Source: Sulfoacidibacillus thermotolerans
Lineage (GTDB): Bacteria > Bacillota > Bacilli > Alicyclobacillales > SLC66
Reading direction: 5' to 3'
Assembly (NCBI RefSeq): GCF_003144315.1
Contig: NZ_MPDK01000021.1
Coordinates: 1 to 44,465 of the forward strand
DNA length: 44,465 nucleotides
Each line of letters begins with the position of its first letter. Positions within the stretch are counted from its first letter, which is position 1. The position numbers and the translations under genes were made by a program. The notes below the pieces were generated by a model. That model saw only the letters and a program-made list of their open reading frames with translations. It was not told the origin of the DNA and did not search any database. Of the stretch, positions 17,491 to 26,698 are shown piece after piece.

Positions 17491-18309
17491 CTAAATTAAT
17501 TCACAAAATTCCGTAAGGACACCTTGTGTACTCTTTGGATGGACAAAGGCAATGCGTTTATTTTGTCCGCCGCTTCGTGGGGCCTCATCAATTAATTGAT
17601 AGCCTGCTTGGCGCGCACGCGCGATCCAATGTTCGACATTTTGTACGCGATATGCGATGTGATGGATACCAGGTCCCTTTGCTGCGAGATAACGCGCAAT
17701 AGGTCCATCTTCTGAAGTCGATTCAAGCAGTTCGATATGCACGTCACCAACTTCTACAAAGATCGCGTGCACATTTTGATCTTCAATCGTTTCTTCGTGG
17801 ATTACTGTAAATCCCAGCAGATTCTCATACAAAGACAAAGCTTCTTTCATATTGCGTACAGCAATACCAATGTGATCAATCTGCGAAGGAGTTTCAAAGG
17901 GTTCATCCCATGTTTTAGGTTTTACATGCGCGCGAATATAGTTTGCCATATCAGAGATCGTGCTGCCAGGTGTAAAAACTTCAGCAATACCAAGCGCTTT
18001 TAATTGCCGTACGTCATCAGGCGGGATGACCCCTCCCCCAATGACGAGAACATCGTGAATTCCTCGTTGTTTGAGCTCATTGACTACTGCTGGAAATAAA
18101 GCCATATGCGCACCTGACAACGACGAAAGGCCAATACAATCGACATCTTCTTGTATGGCTGTTTGCACAATTTGTTCTACAGTCTGGCGCAGCCCAGTAT
18201 AAATGACTTCCATCCCCGCATCGCGCAGCCCCTGAGCGACAATGAGTGCACCGCGATCATGACCATCAAGTCCAGGTTTAGCCACGAGGATGCGAATCGG
18301 TCGTTCCAC
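17491..18309 (-). CDS. Fused methylmalonyl-CoA mutase B12-binding subunit and methylmalonyl-CoA epimerase
   Basis: This is a 272-residue two-domain protein. Residues 1-135 are the cobalamin-binding subunit, with base-off/His-on motifs (KPGLDGHDRGA, GLSSLSGAHM, LVIGGGVIPPDD). After a short linker (KPKTWDEPFETPSQ), residues 145-272 form a VOC-fold epimerase starting IDHIGIAVRNMKEALSLYEN with metal ligands in HIGIAV, HIELLE and the HHIAYRV segment. It joins racemisation of methylmalonyl-CoA to the B12 half of the mutase. I start at GTG 18307-18309 with GGGGGA upstream; ATG 18324 is an alternative. The two functions are usually separate genes, so the fusion is notable. Confidence 0.88.
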   Translation of the reverse strand: MERPIRILVAKPGLDGHDRGALIVAQGLRDAGMEVIYTGLRQTVEQIVQTAIQEDVDCIGLSSLSGAHMALFPAVVNELKQRGIHDVLVIGGGVIPPDDVRQLKALGIAEVFTPGSTISDMANYIRAHVKPKTWDEPFETPSQIDHIGIAVRNMKEALSLYENLLGFTVIHEETIEDQNVHAIFVEVGDVHIELLESTSEDGPIARYLAAKGPGIHHIAYRVQNVEHWIARARQAGYQLIDEAPRSGGQNKRIAFVHPKSTQGVLTEFCELI

Positions 18310-18334
18310 AACGATTTCCCCCATCCTTATTCGT

Positions 18335-19948
18335 TTAGAAGTGCTCAGGTGTGTACTCGCCAAAGACATCGCGTAATACATCACAAATTTCTCCTAATGT
18401 TGCATAGGCACGCACGGCCTGAATCATATGAGGCATAAGATTGTCAGTCCCATTTGCCGCTTGTCGTAACTCATCTAGTGTTTGTTGCACAAATTTTGCA
18501 TCGCGTTTCGCGCGAACAGCGCGAATGCGTTCCTGCGCTTCCACCTCTAAATGAGGATCAATTTTATGCAGCGTTGGTTCCTTTTCTGATTCAATAGTAA
18601 ATGCATTAACTCCCACTACGAGATCTTCTTTACGCTCAATTTTCAGTTGTGTTTCATAGGCAGCCGCCTGAATTTCGCGCTGCATGTAGCCTTTTTCAAC
18701 GGCCGCTACAGCTCCGCCCATTTTTTGAATCCCATCCATATAGACAAGAACCTGGCGCTCAATTTCATCTGTCAAAGCCTCCACATAATAGGAACCGCCT
18801 AACGGATCGACAGTATCGGCCACACCACTTTCATAAGCCAAAATTTGCTGAGTCCGCAATGCAATGCGCGCAGATTCTTCTGTCGGCAACGCGAGTGCCT
18901 CATCTCGTGAATTTGTGTGCAAACTTTGCGTGCCACCTAAGACAGCGGCTAACGCTTGCACAGTCACGCGCACGATGTTGTTGTCCGGTTGTTGGGCAGT
19001 TAGTGTCGAACCGCCTGTCTGAGTATGAAAACGCAATTGCCATGATTTAGGGTTTTGTGCATGATAGTCTTCGCGCATGATTTTGGCCCATATACGGCGA
19101 GCGGCGCGAAATTTAGCGATTTCTTCAAAGAAATGATTATGTGCATTAAAAAAGAACGACAAGCGCGGCGCAAAATCATCGATTTTCAGCCCAGCCGAGA
19201 GTGCAGCGTCGACATACGCACGAGCATTTGCGAGCGTAAAGGCGATTTCTTGAACGGCTGTACTCCCCGCTTCGCGCATATGATAGCCACTAATACTAAT
19301 CGTGTTAAAATTCGGCACATGTTTTGCGCAAAAAGCAAAAATATCCGTGATCAATCGCATAGATGCTTCTGGTGGATAAATATAGGTTCCGCGTGCTACA
19401 TATTCTTTTAAAATGTCGTTTTGAATCGTGCCTGAGAGTTTCTCCATGGGAACACCTTGCTTCTCTCCGACTACGATGTACATCGCTAAAAGCACAGCAG
19501 CGGGTGCGTTAATCGTCATCGAAGTACTTACTTGATCCAAGGGAATTTGATCAAATAGCGTTTCCATATCTTCGAGCGACGAAATAGAGACCCCGACTTT
19601 TCCAACCTCACCGCGTGCAAACGGATGATCACAGTCATACCCGATTTGAGTAGGCAAATCAAATGCCGTGGACAACCCAGTTTGTCCCTGAGCGAGTAGA
19701 TAACGAAAGCGCGCATTTGTCTGTTTGGCGTCACCAAAGCCTGCATACTGGCGCATGGTCCAAAGTCGTCCGCGATACATCGTGGGTTGTACCCCGCGCG
19801 TAAACGGATACATTCCTGGGTCGCCAAGTTTCTCTCTATATGTATCAGCTGTTGGAGCAAATGATGGGTCATAAACCCTTTTTACTGGAATCCCAGAAGA
19901 TGTGGTAAACTCTTCTTTTCGCTCTTTGTGTTCTTTTGAATTAGCCAT
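18335..19948 (-). CDS. Methylmalonyl-CoA mutase large (substrate-binding) subunit
   Basis: This 537-residue TIM-barrel subunit has no B12 domain, which is supplied by the next gene. It begins with the MCM N-terminal part ([15 protein letters not shown]) and has [51 protein letters not shown] and [20 protein letters not shown]. The Tyr in RQYAGF and the Arg in YVARGTY are what I expect of methylmalonyl-CoA mutase; isobutyryl-CoA mutases differ there. It converts (R)-methylmalonyl-CoA to succinyl-CoA. The start is ATG 19946-19948 with GAGGTGA. No MeaB-type G-protein chaperone gene is nearby. Confidence 0.92.
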   Translation of the reverse strand: MANSKEHKERKEEFTTSSGIPVKRVYDPSFAPTADTYREKLGDPGMYPFTRGVQPTMYRGRLWTMRQYAGFGDAKQTNARFRYLLAQGQTGLSTAFDLPTQIGYDCDHPFARGEVGKVGVSISSLEDMETLFDQIPLDQVSTSMTINAPAAVLLAMYIVVGEKQGVPMEKLSGTIQNDILKEYVARGTYIYPPEASMRLITDIFAFCAKHVPNFNTISISGYHMREAGSTAVQEIAFTLANARAYVDAALSAGLKIDDFAPRLSFFFNAHNHFFEEIAKFRAARRIWAKIMREDYHAQNPKSWQLRFHTQTGGSTLTAQQPDNNIVRVTVQALAAVLGGTQSLHTNSRDEALALPTEESARIALRTQQILAYESGVADTVDPLGGSYYVEALTDEIERQVLVYMDGIQKMGGAVAAVEKGYMQREIQAAAYETQLKIERKEDLVVGVNAFTIESEKEPTLHKIDPHLEVEAQERIRAVRAKRDAKFVQQTLDELRQAANGTDNLMPHMIQAVRAYATLGEICDVLRDVFGEYTPEHF

Positions 19949-19997
19949 GCTCTGGTCACCTCATTGATTCCATCTGCACTTAGTATAGCATAATCAG

Positions 19998-20906
19998 TCA
20001 TCTCAACTCTGTGTGATCGAGTTCACGAAGTCCTTCAACAAAAGCTGTGACTAGGGGATCTGTGCTGTGCGATTGGTGCCAAACGGCTAAAAAATTGCGC
20101 TTGGCGGCTTTTGATTCAATAGGGACAAAAGCAAGTTGACGCAGGGTAACTTCATGACGCACAGCCCATTTGGACATGACAGAAATGCCATAGCCAGATT
20201 CAACAAGTGCCTTTAGCGCTTGTGGATTATTGGTTTCTAGATAGATAGAAAAATCACGCAGTGACAATCCTTCTAATCGGAGCGCCGTTTCAAAGACCGA
20301 ACGTGTCCCTGAACCGCTTTCGCGGATTAATAATCGATCGTTTTGTAATGCAGTTAAAGAAATTTTTGTGTGATGGGCCAGAGAATGCCAGGTCGGCATC
20401 ACAACGCCTAGTTCATCTGTCAAAAATGGTTCTTGGATCAACCGCGTATCGTAAAGTGGCGCCTCAACAAGTCCGAGTGATAACTCACCTGTAGCAACTT
20501 CCCTGCCGATATCATCCGTGTTGCCTGTGATCAATTTAACTTTTACGTGAGGTCGCACGGAGCGAAAACGCTGTAGTGCCGTAGGTACAACATACTCCGC
20601 AATCGTCATGCTAGCCCCAATAGTCAGTGTCCCCGCTAAGCGATCAGTCGCATCTGCCACAAGATCAAAAGACTCTTCAATTTGGCTGACGATACGTGTT
20701 GCTTGCTCGTATAAAAGACGTCCTGCTTCGGTCAAACTAATTCCGCGATGACGTCTTAGAAATAAAGGTGTTCGATAAAGAACTTCTAATTGCTTTATCT
20801 GTTGGCTCACAGCGGGTTGGGACAAACGCAACTTGACGGCTGCTTTGGAAATACTTTGCTCATCAGCAACAGCGAGAAACGTTTTCCACGGTTCAAAGGG
20901 ATTCAT
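19998..20906 (-). CDS. LysR-family transcriptional regulator
   Basis: This 302-residue regulator has an N-terminal winged helix-turn-helix (ISKAAVKLRLSQPAVSQQIKQL) and a periplasmic-binding-like effector domain (LTIGASMTIAEYVVPTALQ, RESGSGTRSVFETALR). The start is ATG 20904-20906 with CGGAGG. It is divergent from the TDT transporter and malate dehydrogenase genes, so by the usual LysR arrangement it probably controls them, perhaps with a dicarboxylate as effector. It resembles the CysL/CbbR branch and the second LysR protein at 28369. Confidence 0.88.
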   Translation of the reverse strand: MNPFEPWKTFLAVADEQSISKAAVKLRLSQPAVSQQIKQLEVLYRTPLFLRRHRGISLTEAGRLLYEQATRIVSQIEESFDLVADATDRLAGTLTIGASMTIAEYVVPTALQRFRSVRPHVKVKLITGNTDDIGREVATGELSLGLVEAPLYDTRLIQEPFLTDELGVVMPTWHSLAHHTKISLTALQNDRLLIRESGSGTRSVFETALRLEGLSLRDFSIYLETNNPQALKALVESGYGISVMSKWAVRHEVTLRQLAFVPIESKAAKRNFLAVWHQSHSTDPLVTAFVEGLRELDHTELR

Positions 20907-20927
20907 AAAAACCTCCGAGAGCGTGTT

Positions 20928-20950
20928 TGATATAAAAATTATTTATGACA
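20928..20950. promoter_or_regulatory. Imperfect dyad, candidate LysR operator
   Basis: TGATATAAA and TTTATGACA are separated by 5 bases; 7 of 9 positions pair. It lies just upstream of the lysR start in the divergent region, a common position for LysR autoregulation and activation. Confidence 0.4.
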
Positions 20951-20988
20951 GCTATTTTGAGGTTGCGATCAGATGCGCTCATTTATTC

Positions 20989-21022
20989 GATATAGTAGCA
21001 GTAACATCTTTCTTACTATATC
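20989..21022. promoter_or_regulatory. Perfect 9-base inverted repeat in the leader of the transporter gene
   Basis: GATATAGTA (20989-20997) and TACTATATC (21014-21022) are exact inverse complements with a 16-base spacer, ending 4 bases before the AGGAGG of the transporter gene. It could be a second operator half-pair or an RNA hairpin over the start region. TATAGT inside it could also serve as a -10 element. Confidence 0.45.
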
Positions 21023-21037
21023 ACAGGAGGTTATAAC

Positions 21038-22150
21038 ATGACGTCGATTGCAAAACAAATCGGCACGAATTGGTTCACCGTCGTCATGGGTGTAGGCATC
21101 ATGGGGGGACTTACATACACTTCCCCGATGGCTTTCCCTGACCACGATCAAATCGGTATTCTTGCCTTCTTACTAGGTTCTTTGCTGCTTGTCGTCGCAC
21201 TTATTTTATGGACCACGCGATGGATCATGCATACTCAAGATGCACTGCACGATTTTTTAGATCCGACTCGCGCATTATTTTACGGCGCTCTCGCTATGGC
21301 TGTGAATGTAATCGGCAACGATTTCTTTTTAGTAGGTACGCATATTTTCCCGCGTGAAATGGCGATCCACATCAGTCAAGGGTTATGGCTAGCCGGGGTA
21401 TTTGTCAGTTTATTTTCCGTGATTGCGATCCCTTATCTCATGTTTACGCAACACGAAATCGCACCAGAGGATGCTGTAGGAAGTTGGTTAATTCCTGTCG
21501 TACCACCGATTGTAGCGGCAGCAGATGGTGCAAATATACTCCCTTACTGGGGGAATAAAGGACTGGATATGGGAATGACCGCATTTGATCTCACGCTTTT
21601 TGGCATGACATTTTTCCTCTTCCTCATGATCAGTGCGTTATTCTACATGCGACTCATGTATCATCGTGTCGTTCCAGGGCACTTAGCACCCAGTGTATGG
21701 ATTGAAATCGGACCAATTGGAATGGCAATGGGCACACTTGCAACGATTCCGTTGACTGCACATGCATTCTTGCCTTCATTTATTCCGGGACTTCGCTCCA
21801 TCGGACTCATTGGCGCTACAGCACTCTGGGGTACGGGAGTTTGGTGGTCGATTATCGCAACACTCTATTCTTTGATGCATCTTTCCAAACGCGGCGAAGG
21901 AATTCCTTATTCTTTAGGATGGTGGAGTTATGTGTTCCCTCTTGGCAGTTTTACAGCAGGAACTTATGCGTTATATCATTTGACCGATTTAAAACTATTT
22001 TTTATCGCAGCTTTTGTCCAACTTCTTGTGTTAGCGGGTTGCTTTGTGATAGTCAGTTTAGGTACTCTAAAAGGGATCATGGATGGCACGTTGCTGGCTT
22101 GGCGTCCACACCATCACCATCGAGGTGTTCGCGAAGCGAAAACCTCCTAA
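21038..22150 (+). CDS. TDT-family transporter (C4-dicarboxylate/tellurite/sulfite type)
   Basis: This 370-residue membrane protein has about ten hydrophobic helices. It begins TNWFTVVMGVGIMGGLTYTS, the family start typical of TehA/Mae1/SSU1, and later has VPPIVAAADGANILPYW and GWWSYVFPLGSFTAGTYAL. The C-terminus is basic with four consecutive His. The start is ATG 21038 with ACAGGAGG upstream. Members move malate, tellurite-related anions or sulfite. The malate dehydrogenase gene directly downstream favours malate or another C4-dicarboxylate, but sulfite cannot be excluded in an organism that may use sulfur. Confidence 0.82.
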   Translation: MTSIAKQIGTNWFTVVMGVGIMGGLTYTSPMAFPDHDQIGILAFLLGSLLLVVALILWTTRWIMHTQDALHDFLDPTRALFYGALAMAVNVIGNDFFLVGTHIFPREMAIHISQGLWLAGVFVSLFSVIAIPYLMFTQHEIAPEDAVGSWLIPVVPPIVAAADGANILPYWGNKGLDMGMTAFDLTLFGMTFFLFLMISALFYMRLMYHRVVPGHLAPSVWIEIGPIGMAMGTLATIPLTAHAFLPSFIPGLRSIGLIGATALWGTGVWWSIIATLYSLMHLSKRGEGIPYSLGWWSYVFPLGSFTAGTYALYHLTDLKLFFIAAFVQLLVLAGCFVIVSLGTLKGIMDGTLLAWRPHHHHRGVREAKTS

Positions 22151-22199
22151 GATGAAGGACGGGTAGTCGTGCAATCACAATAAAGGAGTGACGTAAGTT

Positions 22200-23123
22200 A
22201 TGAATCGTCCCAAAATTACTGTTGTAGGTTCTGGAAATGTCGGCGCCACAGTCGCACATTATCTAGCCCTGAAGGAACTCGGCGACATTGTCATCACTGA
22301 CATTGTCGAAGGAGTTCCGCAAGGCAAGGCGCTCGATTTACAAGAAGCAGCTCCCATCGAAGGATACGACAGTCTGATTACGGGCGCAAACTCGTATGAA
22401 GAAACCGCTGGTTCTGACGTTGTCGTCATAACAGCTGGCATTGCAAGAAAGCCTGGAATGAGCCGCGATGACCTGACAGATACCAACGTAAAAGTCATTC
22501 GTTCAGTCGTAAAAGAAGTCGCTAAATATTCTCCTAATGCCCACCTGGTGCTCGTTACGAATCCATCAGATGTGATGGCGCAAGTTGCTTATAAAGAAAG
22601 CGGTTTTGCACCAGAAAAAATCATCGGCCTTGGCGGTGTTCTGGATGCTGCACGGTTTCGAACATTTCTTGCACTTGAATTAGGCGTATCTTTTGAAGAT
22701 GTGACAGCCTTTGTACTTGGTGGACATGGCGATGACATGGTTCCGCTCACGCGCTATTCATTTGTCAGCGGCATTCCTGTAGAGACTTTATTAGATAAAG
22801 CAACTCTCGATCGCATCGTTCAGCGTACACGGCAAGGTGGCGCAGAGATTGTCAACTACCTAAAAACAGGTAGTGCCTACTATGCTCCGGGTGCATCAAT
22901 TGTACAAATGGTTGAGGCGATTATCAAAGATAAACGGCGCATTATGCCCTGCTCTGCATATACTCGAGGCGAATATGGAGTCAGTGATATTTTCCTTGGT
23001 GTACCCGTGATGCTTGGTAAAAATGGGGTCGAGAAAATCTATGAAATTGAACTTACTGCAGAAGAAAAAGCGGCATTACATAAGTCAGCTGACGGTGTGC
23101 GCCGCGTATTGAGCCAACTGTAA
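22200..23123 (+). CDS. mdh: Malate dehydrogenase (LDH-like)
   Basis: This 307-residue NAD-dependent enzyme interconverts malate and oxaloacetate. The Rossmann motif is [20 protein letters not shown], and the NAD-selective Asp is in IVITDIVEG. Substrate arginines lie in [11 protein letters not shown], which favours malate over lactate, and the catalytic pair is Asp in [11 protein letters not shown] and His in [12 protein letters not shown]. The start is ATG 22200 with AAAGGAG 11 bases upstream. It is 49 bases after the transporter and is followed by a strong terminator, so the two probably form one transcription unit. Confidence 0.95.
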   Translation: MNRPKITVVGSGNVGATVAHYLALKELGDIVITDIVEGVPQGKALDLQEAAPIEGYDSLITGANSYEETAGSDVVVITAGIARKPGMSRDDLTDTNVKVIRSVVKEVAKYSPNAHLVLVTNPSDVMAQVAYKESGFAPEKIIGLGGVLDAARFRTFLALELGVSFEDVTAFVLGGHGDDMVPLTRYSFVSGIPVETLLDKATLDRIVQRTRQGGAEIVNYLKTGSAYYAPGASIVQMVEAIIKDKRRIMPCSAYTRGEYGVSDIFLGVPVMLGKNGVEKIYEIELTAEEKAALHKSADGVRRVLSQL

Positions 23124-23158
23124 AATTTTATTTCTGCAGACTTCGTTCTTATATTCAC

Positions 23159-23207
23159 AAAGGGGCCGTCCCAAAGGTAGTTTTTCTACTGGGATCGCCC
23201 CCTTTTT
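23159..23207 (+). terminator. Rho-independent terminator after mdh
   Basis: GGGGCCGTCCCA pairs with TGGGATCGCCCC through a long stem that also pairs GTAG with CTAC around a T-rich loop. A run of T follows at 23203-23207. Confidence 0.8.
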
Positions 23208-23262
23208 CTCGTGTTTTACAGTTTTTCTTTAATGTATTTAAAACTAACTGTATACTCTCGTT

Positions 23263-23412
23263 ATGGACAGATTAGTGACGATAGGCGAAGCCTCAAAAGT
23301 ACTTGGAGTATCCATCACGACACTCCGTCGTTGGGAAAAAGAAGGACGTTTGCAACCGGATGATATTACTCCTTGAGGCCATCGCCGAGTTGACAATGCG
23401 AAGAAGCCATAA
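23263..23412 (+). pseudogene. IS607-type serine recombinase (TnpA), N-terminal remnant with a nonsense codon
   Basis: From ATG 23263 the frame reads MDRLVTIGEASKVLGVSITT and LRRWEKEGRL, the MerR-like DNA-binding head of IS607-family transposases. It stops at TGA 23374-23376, exactly where the conserved Gly-Gly-His-Arg-Arg block should begin; reading through gives GHRRVDNAKKP and then TAA. One base change (GGA to TGA) explains the first stop. The catalytic resolvase domain and an intact TnpB are missing. Only short scrambled remains follow to about 23540. Confidence 0.8.
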
Positions 23413-23559
23413 GATTGCGCTTGATTCGAATCACAAGCGAGCCTCGATTCGTCGGCAACGGAACGCCATCAAGCACATGATGACCACCATTTGTATGTTA
23501 AAGCATGCAACGCCAAAGAGAGCCTAGCTATACGGAGGAATACGAAACTTGAGTGATCT

Positions 23560-23621
23560 AAAAATGGCCTTGTCGGTGCATTCATGCCATGTAAAGCACG
23601 CGCGCCGACAAAGCCATTTTT
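23560..23621. terminator. 17-bp inverted repeat, probable bidirectional terminator
   Basis: The arms at 23560-23576 (AAAAATGGCCTTGTCGG) and 23605-23621 (CCGACAAAGCCATTTTT) pair with one mismatch and carry A and T runs at their ends. A GTGC/GCAC pair lies inside the loop. It sits 33 bases beyond the stop of the oxidoreductase gene and would end that minus-strand operon. It might also be the surviving end of the IS607-type element. Confidence 0.6.
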
Positions 23622-23654
23622 ATTTTTTGATCCATACTTTCCTTCGCTGCGAAG

Positions 23655-26600
23655 CTAACTTGAAGGTGAAGTTGCACGTTTAGCCGTGCGTTTTTCAATG
23701 GGTGTAGAATCAATCATACCTGATGACCCTTCAGGTACTACGTAGGCATCAGGGTGCGGTTTTAGCACGCGCAGCATCCAGATCGGGCGATAGAGTCCAC
23801 CGGGTCCTGGTGCTGGACGTGTAAGCTGCAACCAACGCTCGAATACTTCGTACGCTTTTTTTGTATCAATTTCAATCTCTCCATAGTGCGTCCCTGTCCG
23901 AACCTTTTCAATGTGCACGCGCTGATGCCAGCAATTCATTCCACTGATTGGGTCTGGCTGTACCGGGAAGATGGCATTTTGATGTACACCACCGTCTGAC
24001 CACCAGATGCGCTCAGAGTCTTTGTCAGCACTCTTAAAGGGAGCAGGTCCATGAATTTGTTTCATTTGCCATTTCCCTTTTGTCACTTGTCGAATCGTGA
24101 CAAGTGAACTACTCCAGCGATCACTGCCCGTCGCTTCGTGCAAGCGCCAACGTCCTAGATGATGAGAACAAGCGATGACGCCTGGGCGAATCCCTTCAGT
24201 AACCCATACTTTATCTACAATCGAGCCAATTTCCGTACTGATCTTCACTTCGTCTCCTGTTTTTACTTGCAATCGTTCGGCGTCAACAGGATGTACCCAA
24301 ATAGGATTCGCGTGGGCAATTTCATGAAGCCATTTGGCACCATTGGTCCGCGTATGAATCAGCATGGGCAGTCGGAACGTAGGTAGCAGAATATATTCAT
24401 TGTGAGCAAAGTCAATCGTCTTAAAATGTACTTGGCTGACGATGTGAGGCATCCGCTTACGTTCTACTTCATTTCGTGGGTAGATAGGAATCGCGTACTC
24501 AGGCCATCCCCAATCGCGCAATGTTGTTGAAAAGAATTCTAACTTTCCAGAAGGTGTTGGAAATCCTTTGACTGCGCGATCATTGACAACAATACCGGCC
24601 CGCACTTTGCCACTTGAATTTTTAAAAGGGCCCGCTACTGGAACATGATTGGCCGTGTGCGGCGCTTGGTCTACCCAGACTCCCGCTTCATGTGTCGCTA
24701 CATTTTCGCCATGTTCTCCTTCAGGGACAATGGTTGCCTTTTGCAAAATGTCAATGTCCACTGGTTTGCGATTTAGTCCATAAACATCTTTTGTGACTTC
24801 AAAGGCTCCGTACTTTTGCATATATGCAAGTGGAGTTAGCCCTTCAGCAGCGGCAGCTTCAGGAAGACCGGGAACTGCGTTTTCAAAGATCCACTGATAA
24901 TACTCTAAAACTGTGATTTTTTCCCCGGGACGATAAGGAGACTCAAAGTATTTTCGTATCCCCATAGAACCATCGGGATCAATACGCCAAGACAACTCGA
25001 TCCAGAATTCATTTTCTTCCCAAACTTCCCCAGGATTAGCATCTCGTGTATCACGAATCTTTTCTCCGTGCCGTTCTTTTGAAACTCGTAAGACCGGCTG
25101 ACGAAATCCAATCCACTGAGAGGCTTGTGTCTCATAGCTGTGCAAATCGTGCCGCTCTGGCGCAAGGCCCATGGGCAATACATAATCTGAGAACTGCGAG
25201 GTTTCTGACCACACAGGGGATAAAGTCACGTGACAGCCTACCCGGTCAGGTTCCTTGAACATTTCGATCCAATTGAATCCATCAGGAAAGGTCCACACTG
25301 GATTCATGACGCGAGTAAAATATACCTCTAAGCGTTTATTGCGTTTCTTCAAAATATGTGGCAGACAAAAGCTCATTTCAAAGAAAGAGAGTGGATATTC
25401 GCGCGGCCAATGATTTTCATTCCACACCCTCAGCGGCGCAGGAGCAGAATGGCGCGCTGGAACAAACTTCACCCACGAGTTTGGCAATGTGCTTCCTGGT
25501 TCACCAATTGCACCCATTAGTACGTTTAGAAAGTGTAGGGAACGCGTGATCATCCAGCCACCGAGATGACCAGCAGCTGCGTTGCGCCAAACATTGGAGG
25601 CAAATGCCGTGCCTGCGCGAACAATTTCGTCGGCGATCTGGCGAATCATTTCTGCAGAAACGCCACTTTCTTCCTCCGCCCATTCGGGAGTATACTCTTT
25701 GTAGATTTGTTTGAGTGTACTAATAAAATTATCAAACCCTTGACCTTTTGGAACTTTTGCTAAAAATCCGCGATCCTGTAAGCTCGCTAAATATTCGCGA
25801 TCCTGCATGAATTCCTTCCAGTTCACCCAATCATGCAAAAATTCGCGGTTATAGCGATCCGTTTGAATGATTTCATTTGCGATTGCCAACAACAAAGAAG
25901 TTTCGGTCCCTGGCCACGGGGACAGCCAATAGTCTGCTTTTGAAGCTGTATTTGATAACCGCGTGTCGATAACCGCAATTTTCGTCCCTTTTTGTTGGGC
26001 CTCAATAATGCGCTGCGCGTTCGGGTTGAAATAGTGCCCCGATTCTAAATGCGCACTCATCATGAGGATAAATCGAGAGTTTGCATAATCTGGAGATGGG
26101 CGATCATAACCCATCCAAAACGCATAGCCAGCTCTTCCTCCAGCAGAACATACATTCGTATGAGAAGATAAGCCGTCAATCCCCCAACATTTGAGAACAC
26201 GCTCTGTATATTCATCTTCTCCAGGACGACCCACGTGATACACGACTTCATCTTGTTTCCCTGCAAGTAGACTCTTTCGAATGCGCGCAGCAATGTCATT
26301 TAATGCCTCATCCCAAGTCGTGCGTTCCCATTTTCCGTCCCCGCGTTCACCTACACGTTTTAACGGATAGAGAATACGCTCAGGATTTGTCACCTGATTG
26401 ATCGTGGCTGGTCCTTTCGCACAATTTCGCCCACGACTTCCTGGGTGTAGCGGGTGTCCTTCAAGTTTTCGAATCTCACCTGTGTCTTTGTCGATGTATG
26501 CAAGCAATCCGCACGCTGCTTCACAATTGAAGCACACAGTTGGAATCAGTTCATAGCGATGATATTTTTTTCTCGGCCAGGCTTTGGCATCTAATTCCTT

Positions 26601-26687
26601 CCAATCATCCCATTTCGCAGGATCTGGGTGCGTTTGTAAATGGCCATAGCCCTCGATGCTCTTTAACTGCTCTTCTCGTGTCGCCAT
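23655..26687 (-). CDS. Molybdopterin oxidoreductase catalytic subunit (CISM family, cytoplasmic)
   Basis: This 1010-residue member of the DMSO-reductase superfamily has one N-terminal [4Fe-4S] site (C52, C55, C59, C89; VCFNCEAACG and NCAKG). Its molybdenum ligand is probably C180 in SSHTNVCSAGGRAGYAFWMG. The molybdopterin-guanine-dinucleotide-binding C-terminal domain starts near residue 760 (LPTFRLPMLIHTRTNGAKWL). There is no twin-arginine signal, so it should stay in the cytoplasm. The start is ATG 26685-26687 behind AGGAGGAAA, right after the FeS/NrfD gene. The substrate is unknown; sulfite (SoeA-like), tetrathionate/polysulfide or an arsenic oxyanion are candidates, with the cytoplasmic location favouring a SoeA-like role. 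Confidence 0.82.
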   Translation of the reverse strand: MATREEQLKSIEGYGHLQTHPDPAKWDDWKELDAKAWPRKKYHRYELIPTVCFNCEAACGLLAYIDKDTGEIRKLEGHPLHPGSRGRNCAKGPATINQVTNPERILYPLKRVGERGDGKWERTTWDEALNDIAARIRKSLLAGKQDEVVYHVGRPGEDEYTERVLKCWGIDGLSSHTNVCSAGGRAGYAFWMGYDRPSPDYANSRFILMMSAHLESGHYFNPNAQRIIEAQQKGTKIAVIDTRLSNTASKADYWLSPWPGTETSLLLAIANEIIQTDRYNREFLHDWVNWKEFMQDREYLASLQDRGFLAKVPKGQGFDNFISTLKQIYKEYTPEWAEEESGVSAEMIRQIADEIVRAGTAFASNVWRNAAAGHLGGWMITRSLHFLNVLMGAIGEPGSTLPNSWVKFVPARHSAPAPLRVWNENHWPREYPLSFFEMSFCLPHILKKRNKRLEVYFTRVMNPVWTFPDGFNWIEMFKEPDRVGCHVTLSPVWSETSQFSDYVLPMGLAPERHDLHSYETQASQWIGFRQPVLRVSKERHGEKIRDTRDANPGEVWEENEFWIELSWRIDPDGSMGIRKYFESPYRPGEKITVLEYYQWIFENAVPGLPEAAAAEGLTPLAYMQKYGAFEVTKDVYGLNRKPVDIDILQKATIVPEGEHGENVATHEAGVWVDQAPHTANHVPVAGPFKNSSGKVRAGIVVNDRAVKGFPTPSGKLEFFSTTLRDWGWPEYAIPIYPRNEVERKRMPHIVSQVHFKTIDFAHNEYILLPTFRLPMLIHTRTNGAKWLHEIAHANPIWVHPVDAERLQVKTGDEVKISTEIGSIVDKVWVTEGIRPGVIACSHHLGRWRLHEATGSDRWSSSLVTIRQVTKGKWQMKQIHGPAPFKSADKDSERIWWSDGGVHQNAIFPVQPDPISGMNCWHQRVHIEKVRTGTHYGEIEIDTKKAYEVFERWLQLTRPAPGPGGLYRPIWMLRVLKPHPDAYVVPEGSSGMIDSTPIEKRTAKRATSPSS

Positions 26688-26698
26688 CGTATTTCCTC

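Noticed and set aside
23303-23527. 74-residue plus-strand frame over the IS607 remnant
   Set aside because: It reads the recombinase remnant in the wrong frame and has no ribosome site or recognisable content.
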